Source of the DNA: JAPUDQ01 sp964552765
GTDB taxonomy: Bacteria; Patescibacteriota; Saccharimonadia; Saccharimonadales; Saccharimonadaceae
Assembly (NCBI GenBank): GCA_964552765.1
Contig: CAZKIA010000006.1
Location: forward strand, 1-46,376
DNA length: 46,376 bases
Reading direction: 5' to 3'
Part shown: piece by piece, positions 1 to 8,512 of the stretch
Layout: every line of letters begins with the position of its first letter
Numbering within the stretch: the stretch's first letter is position 1
Made by a program: the position numbers and the translations under genes
The notes under the pieces: model-generated
The model's database searches: none
Told to the model about the DNA's origin: nothing
Seen by the model: the letters and a program-made list of their open reading frames with translations, nothing else

Positions 1-942
1 TTTATGGCGTGGTTTATGGCACAGATATTTGTCGGACTTATCCTCATCCCGCTACCGTTCATCATCTTTTTTGGGGCACTTGCACTACCACTACGCAAAG
101 ATCAGCCGATGGAGATCTACCTTGCGGCCGTCATACAGTTCTATCTCAAACCTCGTATCCGCAAATGGGATGCTGAGGGGCAGGTAGACCTCGTGACGAT
201 CGTCGCCCCGCGTGTCGTCGAGCAGTCACGTACCAAAGAGTATGGGGCGGATGAAGCTCAGCGACGCCTATCCTACCTATCCCAGGTCATTGATACCCAG
301 GGCTGGGCGGCACGTGGTGTTACCAACACCTCTCTGACGAGCCTCGCCGATACGGTGACAGCTGAAGCCAGTACGATCGATGATGTCATGGACGAATCGA
401 TCGGTATCGGCCACCAGTTTGACAGCCTGATCGAGCAGCAAGACGCCATCCGTAAACAGCAAATGACTCAGCGGTTTCAGGCAGCGATTGCCCAGCCCGC
501 TACTCCAGTTGCGGCTGATTACTCAGCTTTTCCACTCCCGATTGATCCAGCATTGACCCCAACCGCTCAGCCAGACGAAATGATGCTACCAGCGCCACAA
601 GTAGCCGCTGCACCTACGTATAACCCCTATCCATCACAGATGCGCCAGCGAGTCCTCGAGCCTGCTAGTAGTCCTTCTGTCCAGCCCGACCCTCAAGCTA
701 CCGTACAGAAAACCATCCTTAACCCATCACCACTCATACCACCAAGTGGGTATGCCGAGCCACCAGCACCAACACCTGTCGCACAACCTGTCGAAAATCC
801 TCAAATAAGCGCTAGCGATAATACTCCTTCACCTGATATAATGAGACTTGCAAACAATAATGATCTATCGATCAGTGCATTAGCACGTGAGGCACATCGT
901 CTTCAGAGTAACGATGACGAAGTCGTCGTATCACTGCGATAG
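1..942 (+). CDS. PrgI-family T4SS membrane protein, 5' partial
   Basis: The reading frame is open from the first base of the window, so the true start lies upstream. The visible part begins inside a hydrophobic hairpin (residues about 2-28). A short PrgI-like cytoplasmic stretch follows, with a conserved FYLKPRIRKW segment near residue 47. PrgI proteins are small two-helix membrane proteins, VirB3-like, encoded directly before VirB4 in Gram-positive and CPR secretion loci. Here the domain is extended by about 200 residues of low-complexity Pro/Gln/Ala-rich tail, likely cytoplasmic and disordered. The gene is followed after 44 bp by the TraC-like gene on the same strand, and it is the first visible gene of an operon reaching 9835. 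The family call rests on the hydrophobic pattern, the motif and the genomic position; I see no catalytic residues. Confidence 0.72.
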   Translation, partial: FMAWFMAQIFVGLILIPLPFIIFFGALALPLRKDQPMEIYLAAVIQFYLKPRIRKWDAEGQVDLVTIVAPRVVEQSRTKEYGADEAQRRLSYLSQVIDTQGWAARGVTNTSLTSLADTVTAEASTIDDVMDESIGIGHQFDSLIEQQDAIRKQQMTQRFQAAIAQPATPVAADYSAFPLPIDPALTPTAQPDEMMLPAPQVAAAPTYNPYPSQMRQRVLEPASSPSVQPDPQATVQKTILNPSPLIPPSGYAEPPAPTPVAQPVENPQISASDNTPSPDIMRLANNNDLSISALAREAHRLQSNDDEVVVSLR

Positions 943-986
943 ATTCTAATAGGGTGGCCCCTGGCGACAGGGAACAATGAGGGGAT

Positions 987-1811
987 ATGCAACCAGAGCA
1001 ACAACAACCAACTGTTGGCAGTGCACCAAATGCTGGTGCTTTTCCCGCTACAGCTGCGTCGACAGACACAGCTCAGTCTAAAGCTGCCCGTAACCCAAAT
1101 AGTGCACAAAACACCCTTCAGATATCTGAGATCCGCGAGGGAATGGTCGTCATGAATGACGGAAGTTTTCGTGCTGTTGTCGCGTGTCAGTCGATCAACT
1201 TTGACCTCATGAGCGACCGCGAACGTGAGGGAGTCGAATACAGCTATCAGAGCTTTCTCAACTCGCTGTATTTCCCGATCCAGATCCTTATCCGCTCCCA
1301 GCGTGTCGATATCGGGCCATACCTCGATCACCTCGCCAAACTTCGCCGCGACCAAGACAATATGCTCCTCGGTATGCTCATGGAGGACTACATAAACTTT
1401 GTCGACCAGTTGTCACAAGAAGCCAATATTATGGACAAGAGCTTTTTCATCGTCATACCGTATTACATCACGGGGGACGTCAGTAGCGCCGTGAATAACA
1501 GTAAGAATCTTTTTGCTAACCTCTTCAAGCCTCAGCAGCAGACAAATATCCAGATCGACCGTGCAGCCTACGAAAAGGCCAAAGACGAGATCAATAACCG
1601 TGTTAGCGCTGTCACGAGTGGACTTTTCCAGATGGGTGTCCGCAGTGTCCAGCTCCAAACCAAAGAGTTGGCGTCGCTCTACTATAACGTCTACAACCCC
1701 GATACTGCCGTACGCCAGCCACTTGTCGACTTCGAGCAGATCATTGGTACCTACGTAAAAGGTGGTGACGGCTTGGCTATGCAACCTCATTTGAATAGGG
1801 TGGTAGAATAA
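987..1811 (+). CDS. TraC-like / VirB4 N-terminal-like T4SS protein
   Basis: A 274-residue soluble protein. The first 45 residues are low-complexity (Gln/Ala/Thr-rich). A folded domain from about residue 48 starts with SEIREGMVVMNDGSFRAVV and continues through YQSFLNSLYFPIQILIRSQ. This resembles the N-terminal domain of TraC/VirB4 ATPases but has no Walker motif. The following gene carries the ATPase domain, so the pair looks like a split VirB4/TraC, an arrangement annotated in Gram-positive and CPR T4SS loci. The stop codon overlaps the next start by one base (TAATG at 1809-1813), implying translational coupling and a fixed stoichiometry. A GAGGGG-type Shine-Dalgarno lies just before the ATG. 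A direct partnership with VirB4 is inferred. Confidence 0.75.
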   Translation: MQPEQQQPTVGSAPNAGAFPATAASTDTAQSKAARNPNSAQNTLQISEIREGMVVMNDGSFRAVVACQSINFDLMSDREREGVEYSYQSFLNSLYFPIQILIRSQRVDIGPYLDHLAKLRRDQDNMLLGMLMEDYINFVDQLSQEANIMDKSFFIVIPYYITGDVSSAVNNSKNLFANLFKPQQQTNIQIDRAAYEKAKDEINNRVSAVTSGLFQMGVRSVQLQTKELASLYYNVYNPDTAVRQPLVDFEQIIGTYVKGGDGLAMQPHLNRVVE

Positions 1812-3715
1812 TGGGATTATTTGGTGGCAAGAAGAAAACCGATGTTATCAACACGGCCGAAGCTCAGCGCAAGCAAGAGCAGATTGAGATCGAGCAAGAA
1901 TTTCTTAAAGGTATCACGACACTGCGCGACACGATCGCCCCGGGCAGCCTCGAGATACAGAGTGCCTACTTCCGCCTCGGTACCAAATACGGCCGCACCC
2001 TCTATGTCTATGGCTACCCACGCCAGATTTACACTGGGTGGCTCAGTAGCATCATCAACCTCGACGAGGTGATCGATATCAGTATGTTCATTTACCCAGT
2101 CGAAAGCCAAGTCGTCCTCAACAACCTGCGCAAAAAAGTCACCCAACTTGAAGCCAGTATGAGCATGAACCAAGACAAAGGCCGTGTCCGTGACCCAGGT
2201 CTTGAGGCAGCTATCCAGGATGCAGAGGAACTTCGTGATCAACTCCAGGTCGGGGCAGAGCGATTTTTCCGTTATGGTCTCTACCTCACGATTTATGGCG
2301 ACAGTCTCGATGAGATGAATTTCATCCAGCACAAAGTCGAGACAATCCTCGGCCAACAGCTCGTCATGAGCAAGGTCGCCAGCTCGCAGCAAGAGCAGGG
2401 GCTTAACAGCTCTATCCCGCAGATGACCGACCAGCTACAGATCCGCCGCAACATGAATACGGGCGCGATCAGCACGTCATTTCCATTTACCAGCGCTGAC
2501 CTCACCCAAGACAAAGGTGTCCTGTACGGTATCAATATGCACAATAACGGCCTTGTCATCTTCGACCGCTTTTCTCTAGAAAATGCCAATATGGTGGTTT
2601 TTGCAAAGTCTGGTGCTGGTAAATCATTTACCGTCAAGCTCGAAGCCCTACGTACCATGATGATGGGGAGCGATGTGATCATCATCGACCCTGAAAACGA
2701 GTATCAGCGCCTGACCGATGCCGTCGGTGGTAGCTACATCCGCCTCAGCCTCAACAGTACGACACGTATCAACCCATTTGATCTACCACGTGTCGTCGAT
2801 AGTGAAGAAGCCGACGATGCCTTACGGGCCAATCTTGTAACGCTCCACGGGCTACTACGCCTCATGCTGGGTGGTGCTCAGATGGCGTCAAATGGCGTGA
2901 TGATGGCAGCCCTTGCACCAAGCGAAGAAGCCGACCTCGACCAAGCACTCATCGATACCTATGCCCGTGTCGGTATCACCAGCGACCCTCTGACACACAA
3001 CTCACCGCCGCCGACAATTATGGATCTATATGAGACACTACTCCATATGGGTGGCAGCGGCCCACAACTAGCACAGCGCCTACGCAAATACACTAGCGGT
3101 ACCTTTGCTGGTATCTTCTCCCAGCAGAGTAATATCGATATCAACAACTCGATGGTTGTATTCAACATCCGCGACCTCGAGGATGAGCTTCGCCCCGTTG
3201 CCATGTATATCGTCCTGAGCTACATCTGGAACAAGACCCGCACCGAACAGCGCAAGCGTATGCTGATCGTTGATGAGGCGTGGCAACTTATGAAATACGA
3301 TGATTCGGCGAACTTTCTCTTTAGCCTTGCCAAGCGCGCCCGTAAGTATTATCTTGGACTTACTACCGTTACGCAGGATGTTGAGGACTTCATGAGTAGC
3401 AAGATGGGACGAGCGATTGTCGCCAACTCGAGTATGCAGTTGCTCCTCAAACAATCCTCAAGTGCTGTCGATGTGCTGAGTGACGTCTTCAAACTGACCG
3501 AGGAGGAGAAAAAGCGCCTGGCGAACTTCCCAGTCGGGCAGGGGCTTTTCTTTGCCGGGCAAAACCACGTGCATTTGCAGATCATCGCTAGCCCCACCGA
3601 GCAATCGCTTATCACAACCAACCCTCAGCAGATGCAGTCACTCCAGCAAGCCGCGCCGCAAGACTCTCAGCAGCAACCATATGTCGATCAAGGTCAGAGC
3701 CAAGGAGGCTACTAG
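1811..3715 (+). CDS. virB4: VirB4-family T4SS ATPase
   Basis: A 634-residue ATPase that would power substrate transport or pilus assembly at the inner face of the membrane. Walker A is KSGAGKS at about residues 266-272. Walker B is RMLIVDEAWQLM near 483-492, with the VirB4/TraC-typical DEAW. Downstream motifs include TVTQDVEDF and NSSMQLLLKQ, as in VirB4 enzymes. The region before Walker A is helical and includes a charged segment near 105-140. The C-terminal 35 residues are Gln-rich. The start is fixed by the one-base overlap with the preceding gene, and the next gene begins 4 bp after the stop behind an AAGGAGG Shine-Dalgarno. The family assignment is secure. Whether the machine moves DNA or protein cannot be told, because no relaxase or VirD4 coupling protein lies in this window. 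Confidence 0.92.
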   Translation: MGLFGGKKKTDVINTAEAQRKQEQIEIEQEFLKGITTLRDTIAPGSLEIQSAYFRLGTKYGRTLYVYGYPRQIYTGWLSSIINLDEVIDISMFIYPVESQVVLNNLRKKVTQLEASMSMNQDKGRVRDPGLEAAIQDAEELRDQLQVGAERFFRYGLYLTIYGDSLDEMNFIQHKVETILGQQLVMSKVASSQQEQGLNSSIPQMTDQLQIRRNMNTGAISTSFPFTSADLTQDKGVLYGINMHNNGLVIFDRFSLENANMVVFAKSGAGKSFTVKLEALRTMMMGSDVIIIDPENEYQRLTDAVGGSYIRLSLNSTTRINPFDLPRVVDSEEADDALRANLVTLHGLLRLMLGGAQMASNGVMMAALAPSEEADLDQALIDTYARVGITSDPLTHNSPPPTIMDLYETLLHMGGSGPQLAQRLRKYTSGTFAGIFSQQSNIDINNSMVVFNIRDLEDELRPVAMYIVLSYIWNKTRTEQRKRMLIVDEAWQLMKYDDSANFLFSLAKRARKYYLGLTTVTQDVEDFMSSKMGRAIVANSSMQLLLKQSSSAVDVLSDVFKLTEEEKKRLANFPVGQGLFFAGQNHVHLQIIASPTEQSLITTNPQQMQSLQQAAPQDSQQQPYVDQGQSQGGY

Positions 3716-3719
3716 CTAG

Positions 3720-6700
3720 ATGAGCACGCAGGAGAAACTACGAAAGGGCGAAGACCTCAACGTCGGCCAAGACCACGCCGATGATATGTTCCGTAGCCAT
3801 CCTGACCTGCAAGACGTAGACAAAAAGGGTGATGATATCATCGCCGATCACGACGCTGCTCGCGGTGCAATAAAAGACGGTGAGAAAAAGGCTGTCGGAG
3901 ACACTGCCGCTGGTAAAGCCGCTATCGCAACAGCTTCAGCAATGGGGACGCCTGTTGTGGGTGCAGCTGCAAAAATACTCGGCAAGATCAAGGTTAACAA
4001 AACAGGTGGTGGCATTGCGGCTACCGTGCTTATCGTTGGGTTGATTATTTCTGCGGTTAGCTTTGTCTCACTTTCTCTTGGCCCGATAGCATTTTTCACA
4101 AATATACTCGACGACCTCAACGATCAGCTGCCATCACTTGATCGACGAATGTCAAAGATGCTGAGTAACAAGGCTGTCAGTAAAGCAGATCGTGACAAAC
4201 TTATATCGGGCTGTAAAAAGATGTCGATTCGCTGCAAATTTAAGTCTCTGAGTAAGCGCGATATTAAGCGACTTCAGCGAGCGGGGATCACAGTAGATGG
4301 AAAAGAGCTAGGTATAGGGCCTGCCACACGCACTTTTCCTGAAAGTTACAAGATGGAGATAGACGGAAAAGAACATGTGTTTTCTCCATCAGAGCTTGCT
4401 GCAGAGATGAACAAAAAGGGTGTTAGCCACGTCAAGACGAAAGTGAGGACAGCATTCAATATGCGCTCTCTTGGGTATGTAAATAAAGCATACGCGTGGA
4501 TGATGGGAAAGCTTGGTATTAGTAAAAAAGAACCGAAACTCACCGGCACTGTCGATGAGGATGTGAAAGCTGTCGCCAAAGGAAAGACGAGACCGGTAGG
4601 AGATCTCACTGTAAAAACAGAAACAGGCAAAGATGCAAACGGTAATGATACCACCACATCAGACAAGATAGCTACTACTGATAAAGGTATGAAGATTGCT
4701 GGTCAACTCGGTGATATCGTCGGACCTGCCTTTAAGGCTACGGTGGGTAATATGCTAAAGGCATTTCTCGTGACAGGTGCGGTAGATATGGCCTGTTCAC
4801 TCAAAAATATGATTGGAGCGGCAGCCGTGGTAGCTCGCTACGCCAAGGGTGTCTCGCTCGCTCAGTATGCTGCGCCTATATCGGCTCTAGCGTGGAAAGT
4901 AAAATCAAATGACGCCTCACCCCATGAGGCAGAGGTCGTCGGCAAACTCCTTACCAAAACTGATCAAAGAAAATCAATCGATGATCCGAAGGCAACCTAC
5001 GCCACGTATCAATCAGGTGGAGACAGTGGCATCTCTGACCAAAAAATGGATAACCCCTACTACAACAAAAATGCTCTTGATGGCACTCTCACTAAAATGT
5101 CTTCTATCAGCGGTACTCCAGCAATCTCCACGGAAGCGACAGAAAAGTATTCCCTTGGGCTTAGTTTAATGTCACTCCTTGGGGTCGTCGCTGGTATCGC
5201 GGCACTTATCGATACGATAACGCCACTAAACAGCACAACGTGTCAATTTATCCAAAACTGGGTCGTACGTGGTGTATCTGCTATCGTCAGTGCTCTTGCC
5301 TGGCTAACCGGTGTAGGCGAGGGGATTAGTGCCTACAACGTCGGAATTGTCGTGGCGGCCTTTGTCGTGATGATTATCATCCAGGCAAGCTTATCCATGG
5401 TACTTTCCGGTAATCCTGTACCTGATGATATCGATAAAAAGCCCGAAGAGATACAAGCGGCACTTTGGACAGCCAAGGCTTTTGATAGCGGGGAGGCCGC
5501 CAAGACAAATGGACTCATACCTGGAACTGATGAGCAAATAATGGCGTATTCAAAAGAACTCAAAGCAACCAACCTCGCCTACGATAGCATCGATAGCCAA
5601 GGTGTATCGTGGAATGACACAAAGTCACAATACTCACTCGTCTCGCGCCTCGCCATGAGTATGAATAGCGTCATGGCGCCATCATCAAACACTGGCTCTG
5701 GATACCTCGCATCGGCGGCTGGCCTTGTAGGTGGGGCTATCTCTCTCCCATTAAAATCATCCAGCGCATCGGCGGCGAGCATCAACCCAGCCCGCCTCAA
5801 AAAGTGTAAACCTGACCCATGGGATGCTTATAATAAAGCCGGTCCAGACGGTAAGCCGATCGCCCTTGATATCCAATGTAATGTCCGCTACCACATGCCG
5901 GCCGCCGATCTTGAGCTCGATACTGAAAAGGTCGCTCAATACATGGAAGATAATGACTATGTTGAGAAAGACACCGAAACCGGTCTTCCAAAAGGCTACA
6001 CACTCCCTGAAGCTGGTTCATCCGATAACCTAGCCGTCGCTTTCGTAAAAGGCACTGTACAGGGGCTTATCGATCAGTACTACAGTACGCGTAATTACGT
6101 CAACGACTATGGCAAATACCTTGACTGGTGTGCGTACCGTACCTTCCCTTGGGGTGAGACATTCCAAGAAAGTAGTGGTATTGGCTCAGCAGGTGAAGAA
6201 TGGACGAGCGGTCAAAAATGCATGGAACAAAGTGAGATGATGTCGAACTTTCGTATCTATACCCTCGACAAAACTGTCGGTGATATCACTGAGCCAGGTG
6301 ATGTCCCAGGACAAACCGTACTCACAGGTGCGAGTAGTGGCGGCGGCGGTAGCCTTACTCCCGTCAGCGGAACTGATCAAGAGCTCGCCAAAAAGATATT
6401 AGATTCCGGCAAAGTAACATTCACAGGCGATCAAAATGCTAAGGCTCAAATAACTGCCTATGCTAATGGCAATTCTTCCTGCCATATCAACTCCAACGTC
6501 TTAAAATTACTTGCAAGTCTTTCACAGAAGCATTCCTTCGGTATCTATTCGCTTGTTCGCAATGAGCCAACTGGTGCAATATGTACAGGCACAGGACTCG
6601 CTCACCATAATGGTGGTTCAATCGATTTCGACCCTATCAATGGGGTAAAGATTACACCCTCTACAGCAAATGATCCGAAAGTTCTCGGATTTTTGCGAGA

Positions 6701-6845
6701 CGCTGTCTCCATATTGCCATCAGGAAGTGGAATTGGTCAAGCCGCTTCTGGTTGCCGAACACCTGGTATTCTCAATCTACCCTCCGGCATAATAGAGTTC
6801 GATGATGCATGTACTCATATTCATATACAGGTATCACCTCCATGA
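3720..6845 (+). CDS. Large polytopic T4SS channel-like protein (VirB6/TrbL-like) with C-terminal M15-like peptidase domain
   Basis: A 1041-residue protein. A charged cytoplasmic N-terminus (1-95) is followed by a membrane segment at about 98-130. Further hydrophobic stretches lie near 345-390, 478-500 and 515-560. A long polar region rich in Ser/Gly and paired Cys (about 560-890) follows. The last 150 residues look like a peptidase of the M15 (VanY-type) fold: HHNGGSID at about 960-967 matches HxxGxxxD, and HIHIQ near 1036 matches the terminal HxH zinc motif. Position after virB4 and multi-pass topology suggest a VirB6/TrbL-like channel, though sequence support for that family is weak. The peptidase tail presumably trims peptidoglycan where the apparatus crosses the wall. 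The stop overlaps the next start (ATGA at 6842-6845). I am more certain of the peptidase than of the channel role. Confidence 0.62.
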   Translation: MSTQEKLRKGEDLNVGQDHADDMFRSHPDLQDVDKKGDDIIADHDAARGAIKDGEKKAVGDTAAGKAAIATASAMGTPVVGAAAKILGKIKVNKTGGGIAATVLIVGLIISAVSFVSLSLGPIAFFTNILDDLNDQLPSLDRRMSKMLSNKAVSKADRDKLISGCKKMSIRCKFKSLSKRDIKRLQRAGITVDGKELGIGPATRTFPESYKMEIDGKEHVFSPSELAAEMNKKGVSHVKTKVRTAFNMRSLGYVNKAYAWMMGKLGISKKEPKLTGTVDEDVKAVAKGKTRPVGDLTVKTETGKDANGNDTTTSDKIATTDKGMKIAGQLGDIVGPAFKATVGNMLKAFLVTGAVDMACSLKNMIGAAAVVARYAKGVSLAQYAAPISALAWKVKSNDASPHEAEVVGKLLTKTDQRKSIDDPKATYATYQSGGDSGISDQKMDNPYYNKNALDGTLTKMSSISGTPAISTEATEKYSLGLSLMSLLGVVAGIAALIDTITPLNSTTCQFIQNWVVRGVSAIVSALAWLTGVGEGISAYNVGIVVAAFVVMIIIQASLSMVLSGNPVPDDIDKKPEEIQAALWTAKAFDSGEAAKTNGLIPGTDEQIMAYSKELKATNLAYDSIDSQGVSWNDTKSQYSLVSRLAMSMNSVMAPSSNTGSGYLASAAGLVGGAISLPLKSSSASAASINPARLKKCKPDPWDAYNKAGPDGKPIALDIQCNVRYHMPAADLELDTEKVAQYMEDNDYVEKDTETGLPKGYTLPEAGSSDNLAVAFVKGTVQGLIDQYYSTRNYVNDYGKYLDWCAYRTFPWGETFQESSGIGSAGEEWTSGQKCMEQSEMMSNFRIYTLDKTVGDITEPGDVPGQTVLTGASSGGGGSLTPVSGTDQELAKKILDSGKVTFTGDQNAKAQITAYANGNSSCHINSNVLKLLASLSQKHSFGIYSLVRNEPTGAICTGTGLAHHNGGSIDFDPINGVKITPSTANDPKVLGFLRDAVSILPSGSGIGQAASGCRTPGILNLPSGIIEFDDACTHIHIQVSPP

Positions 6846-8083
6846 TAAAGAATATTAAATCACTATTACTAGTCTTTAGTGCTCTCGCTCTTGTCGTGGC
6901 GCCTGTTAGCGCTGCCGCCCAGACAACCGACCCGATAGACTGTCGCTATGACTTTAATATCGAGCAAGACATCCGAGGCTATAGCCGCTGTTCTGCAGAA
7001 GTTGTGCCATGTCCGCCTGAGGATGGTAGCGGCACTGGTACTTCAACGACCGTCCCATCTGGCGGTTCTACCGCAGAGCAGCTCTTTAAATTCCTGATAG
7101 CCAAGGGACTCACTGCGAAGCAAGCTGCAGGAGTTATCGGAAATGTTATGCAAGAGTCTGGTGGCGGTACGTTTAATCTCAAGCCAGGTATCACAAACCC
7201 AAATGGTGGCGCTTATGGCATCATACAATGGTTTGGCGGTAGAAAGACTGCTTTACTTGCCTACGCAGCAAGTGTCGGTAAACCAAGTGATGACCTTGGT
7301 ATGCAGTTGGATTTCCTCTGGCAAGAATTATCAGGTGGCTACAAATCAAGTGTTCTCGATCCTATCAAAGCAACGTCTGACCTGCGCGAACCGACTAAGA
7401 TATGGCTCGAGCGCTTCGAGATACCCTGCCTACCTGGGTCGCCAGAGTGTGCGAGCGAACTCACAACACGACTCGGCTTTGCCACGCAAGCTCTTAGCGC
7501 ATTTGGTGGACTATCCCCCGAAGAACTTGCGAGTGCTACTACAAGCGGATCTTGTAGTAGCACAGGCCCGGGCGGTACGGGAGTCGTCGACGTATCGGGC
7601 TATGCATTCCCTGTAGTCTTACCAAAAAATCTCATATCAAACGGTTATACGTGGCCTTGCCGCACATCATCACCGTACTGTCATCATGATGGTTCGCCAG
7701 CATTTGATATATCAAAGAAACCTGACAACAACACAACAGGATCATCAGTCGTTGCAATCTCTGATGGAAAAATCGTTGGCATCGGCATGAATTATATGGG
7801 TACCGGCTGTCAATCGATCAACTTCATTGGTAAAGATGGGTATAAATATTGGTACGGACATATTAGGACGGATGGTTCAACACCCGCTGTAAATAGCGAT
7901 GTCAAGGCTGGTGCCTATCTGGCACGCGTCGGCGAAAGCCTTTGTACAGGTAATGGCTCCTATCCGCACCTTCATATTGATCAAGTACCACCATCAGGAT
8001 CACTTGGTAGCACCAATGATCGCAATCCCGCCTTCGTCGGCGTCATGAACAATCTCTACAACAACTTACCAGGAGGTAACTAG
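6842..8083 (+). CDS. Secreted bifunctional peptidoglycan hydrolase: phage-tail-type lysozyme plus M23 endopeptidase
   Basis: The start is placed at 6842 rather than the upstream ATG at 6809: it gives a clean signal peptide (MIKNIKSLLLVFSALALVV, cleavage near residue 26) and the ATGA overlap with the preceding gene. The product is 413 residues. Residues about 75-220 resemble phage-tail lysozyme domains, with the likely catalytic Glu near 104 in VMQESGGG and the YGIIQWFGGR segment. Residues about 255-410 are an M23 (LytM/lysostaphin) domain: the HHDGSPAFD region near 280 supplies the first zinc His and Asp, and HLHID near 375 the HxH. It fills the VirB1 role of opening the murein for the secretion apparatus, by cutting both glycan and peptide bonds. 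Several Cys in the linker may form disulfides outside the cell. Confidence 0.86.
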   Translation: MIKNIKSLLLVFSALALVVAPVSAAAQTTDPIDCRYDFNIEQDIRGYSRCSAEVVPCPPEDGSGTGTSTTVPSGGSTAEQLFKFLIAKGLTAKQAAGVIGNVMQESGGGTFNLKPGITNPNGGAYGIIQWFGGRKTALLAYAASVGKPSDDLGMQLDFLWQELSGGYKSSVLDPIKATSDLREPTKIWLERFEIPCLPGSPECASELTTRLGFATQALSAFGGLSPEELASATTSGSCSSTGPGGTGVVDVSGYAFPVVLPKNLISNGYTWPCRTSSPYCHHDGSPAFDISKKPDNNTTGSSVVAISDGKIVGIGMNYMGTGCQSINFIGKDGYKYWYGHIRTDGSTPAVNSDVKAGAYLARVGESLCTGNGSYPHLHIDQVPPSGSLGSTNDRNPAFVGVMNNLYNNLPGGN

Positions 8084-8512
8084 ATGGACAGGTCATTGAT
8101 TATGAAGTTGCTTGCAATTGCCGTACTACTTATGGCAAGTATCGGGTTATATAGTTACGCACAAAATGTTCATGCCCAAAACTCGCCATTCACTCCCCAA
8201 GAGGAGCCGACCAGGGGATATGACAAGCCTGAAGAGGCTATTGCGGCGATTACTGTTATAAATAGGGAACTCCTCGACAAAGCACTGCCTCAGATCAGTG
8301 TCGATGTCATGAATCAAATCCATCGCGAACACTATAGTCTCACGGGTAATATAGACCGACTAGCCGAGATCAGTTCAAATATCGCTCGCACAGACAAGAC
8401 CTATACCTTTACAATTCGTTTTCTCGATAGTGGTGATAAATTGCGCGTCAAGATCATTGTCCAGAACATTGCAACACGTGACTACTCACTATCAGTAGAG
8501 AAGGAGAGTTAG
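8084..8512 (+). CDS. Unknown small membrane-anchored or secreted protein in the T4SS operon
   Basis: The start codon directly follows the previous stop, behind an AGGAGG Shine-Dalgarno near 8073. The 142-residue product has one hydrophobic segment (about 7-27), which may be a signal peptide ending near VHA at 29-31 or an uncleaved anchor. A short Pro/Glu-rich stretch and a soluble alpha/beta domain of about 95 residues follow. It has no cysteine or recognisable catalytic motif. I do not recognise the family. Co-transcription with the hydrolase and the following gene suggests an extracytoplasmic accessory part of the secretion apparatus; a VirB8-like or pilin-like role is possible but not supported by a motif. 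Confidence 0.6.
   Translation: MDRSLIMKLLAIAVLLMASIGLYSYAQNVHAQNSPFTPQEEPTRGYDKPEEAIAAITVINRELLDKALPQISVDVMNQIHREHYSLTGNIDRLAEISSNIARTDKTYTFTIRFLDSGDKLRVKIIVQNIATRDYSLSVEKES

Noticed and set aside
6842..6845. UGA recoded as glycine, as in some CPR lineages
   Set aside because: The TGA at 6843-6845 ends a frame exactly at an ATGA overlap with the next gene, and no conserved gene here has an in-frame TGA.
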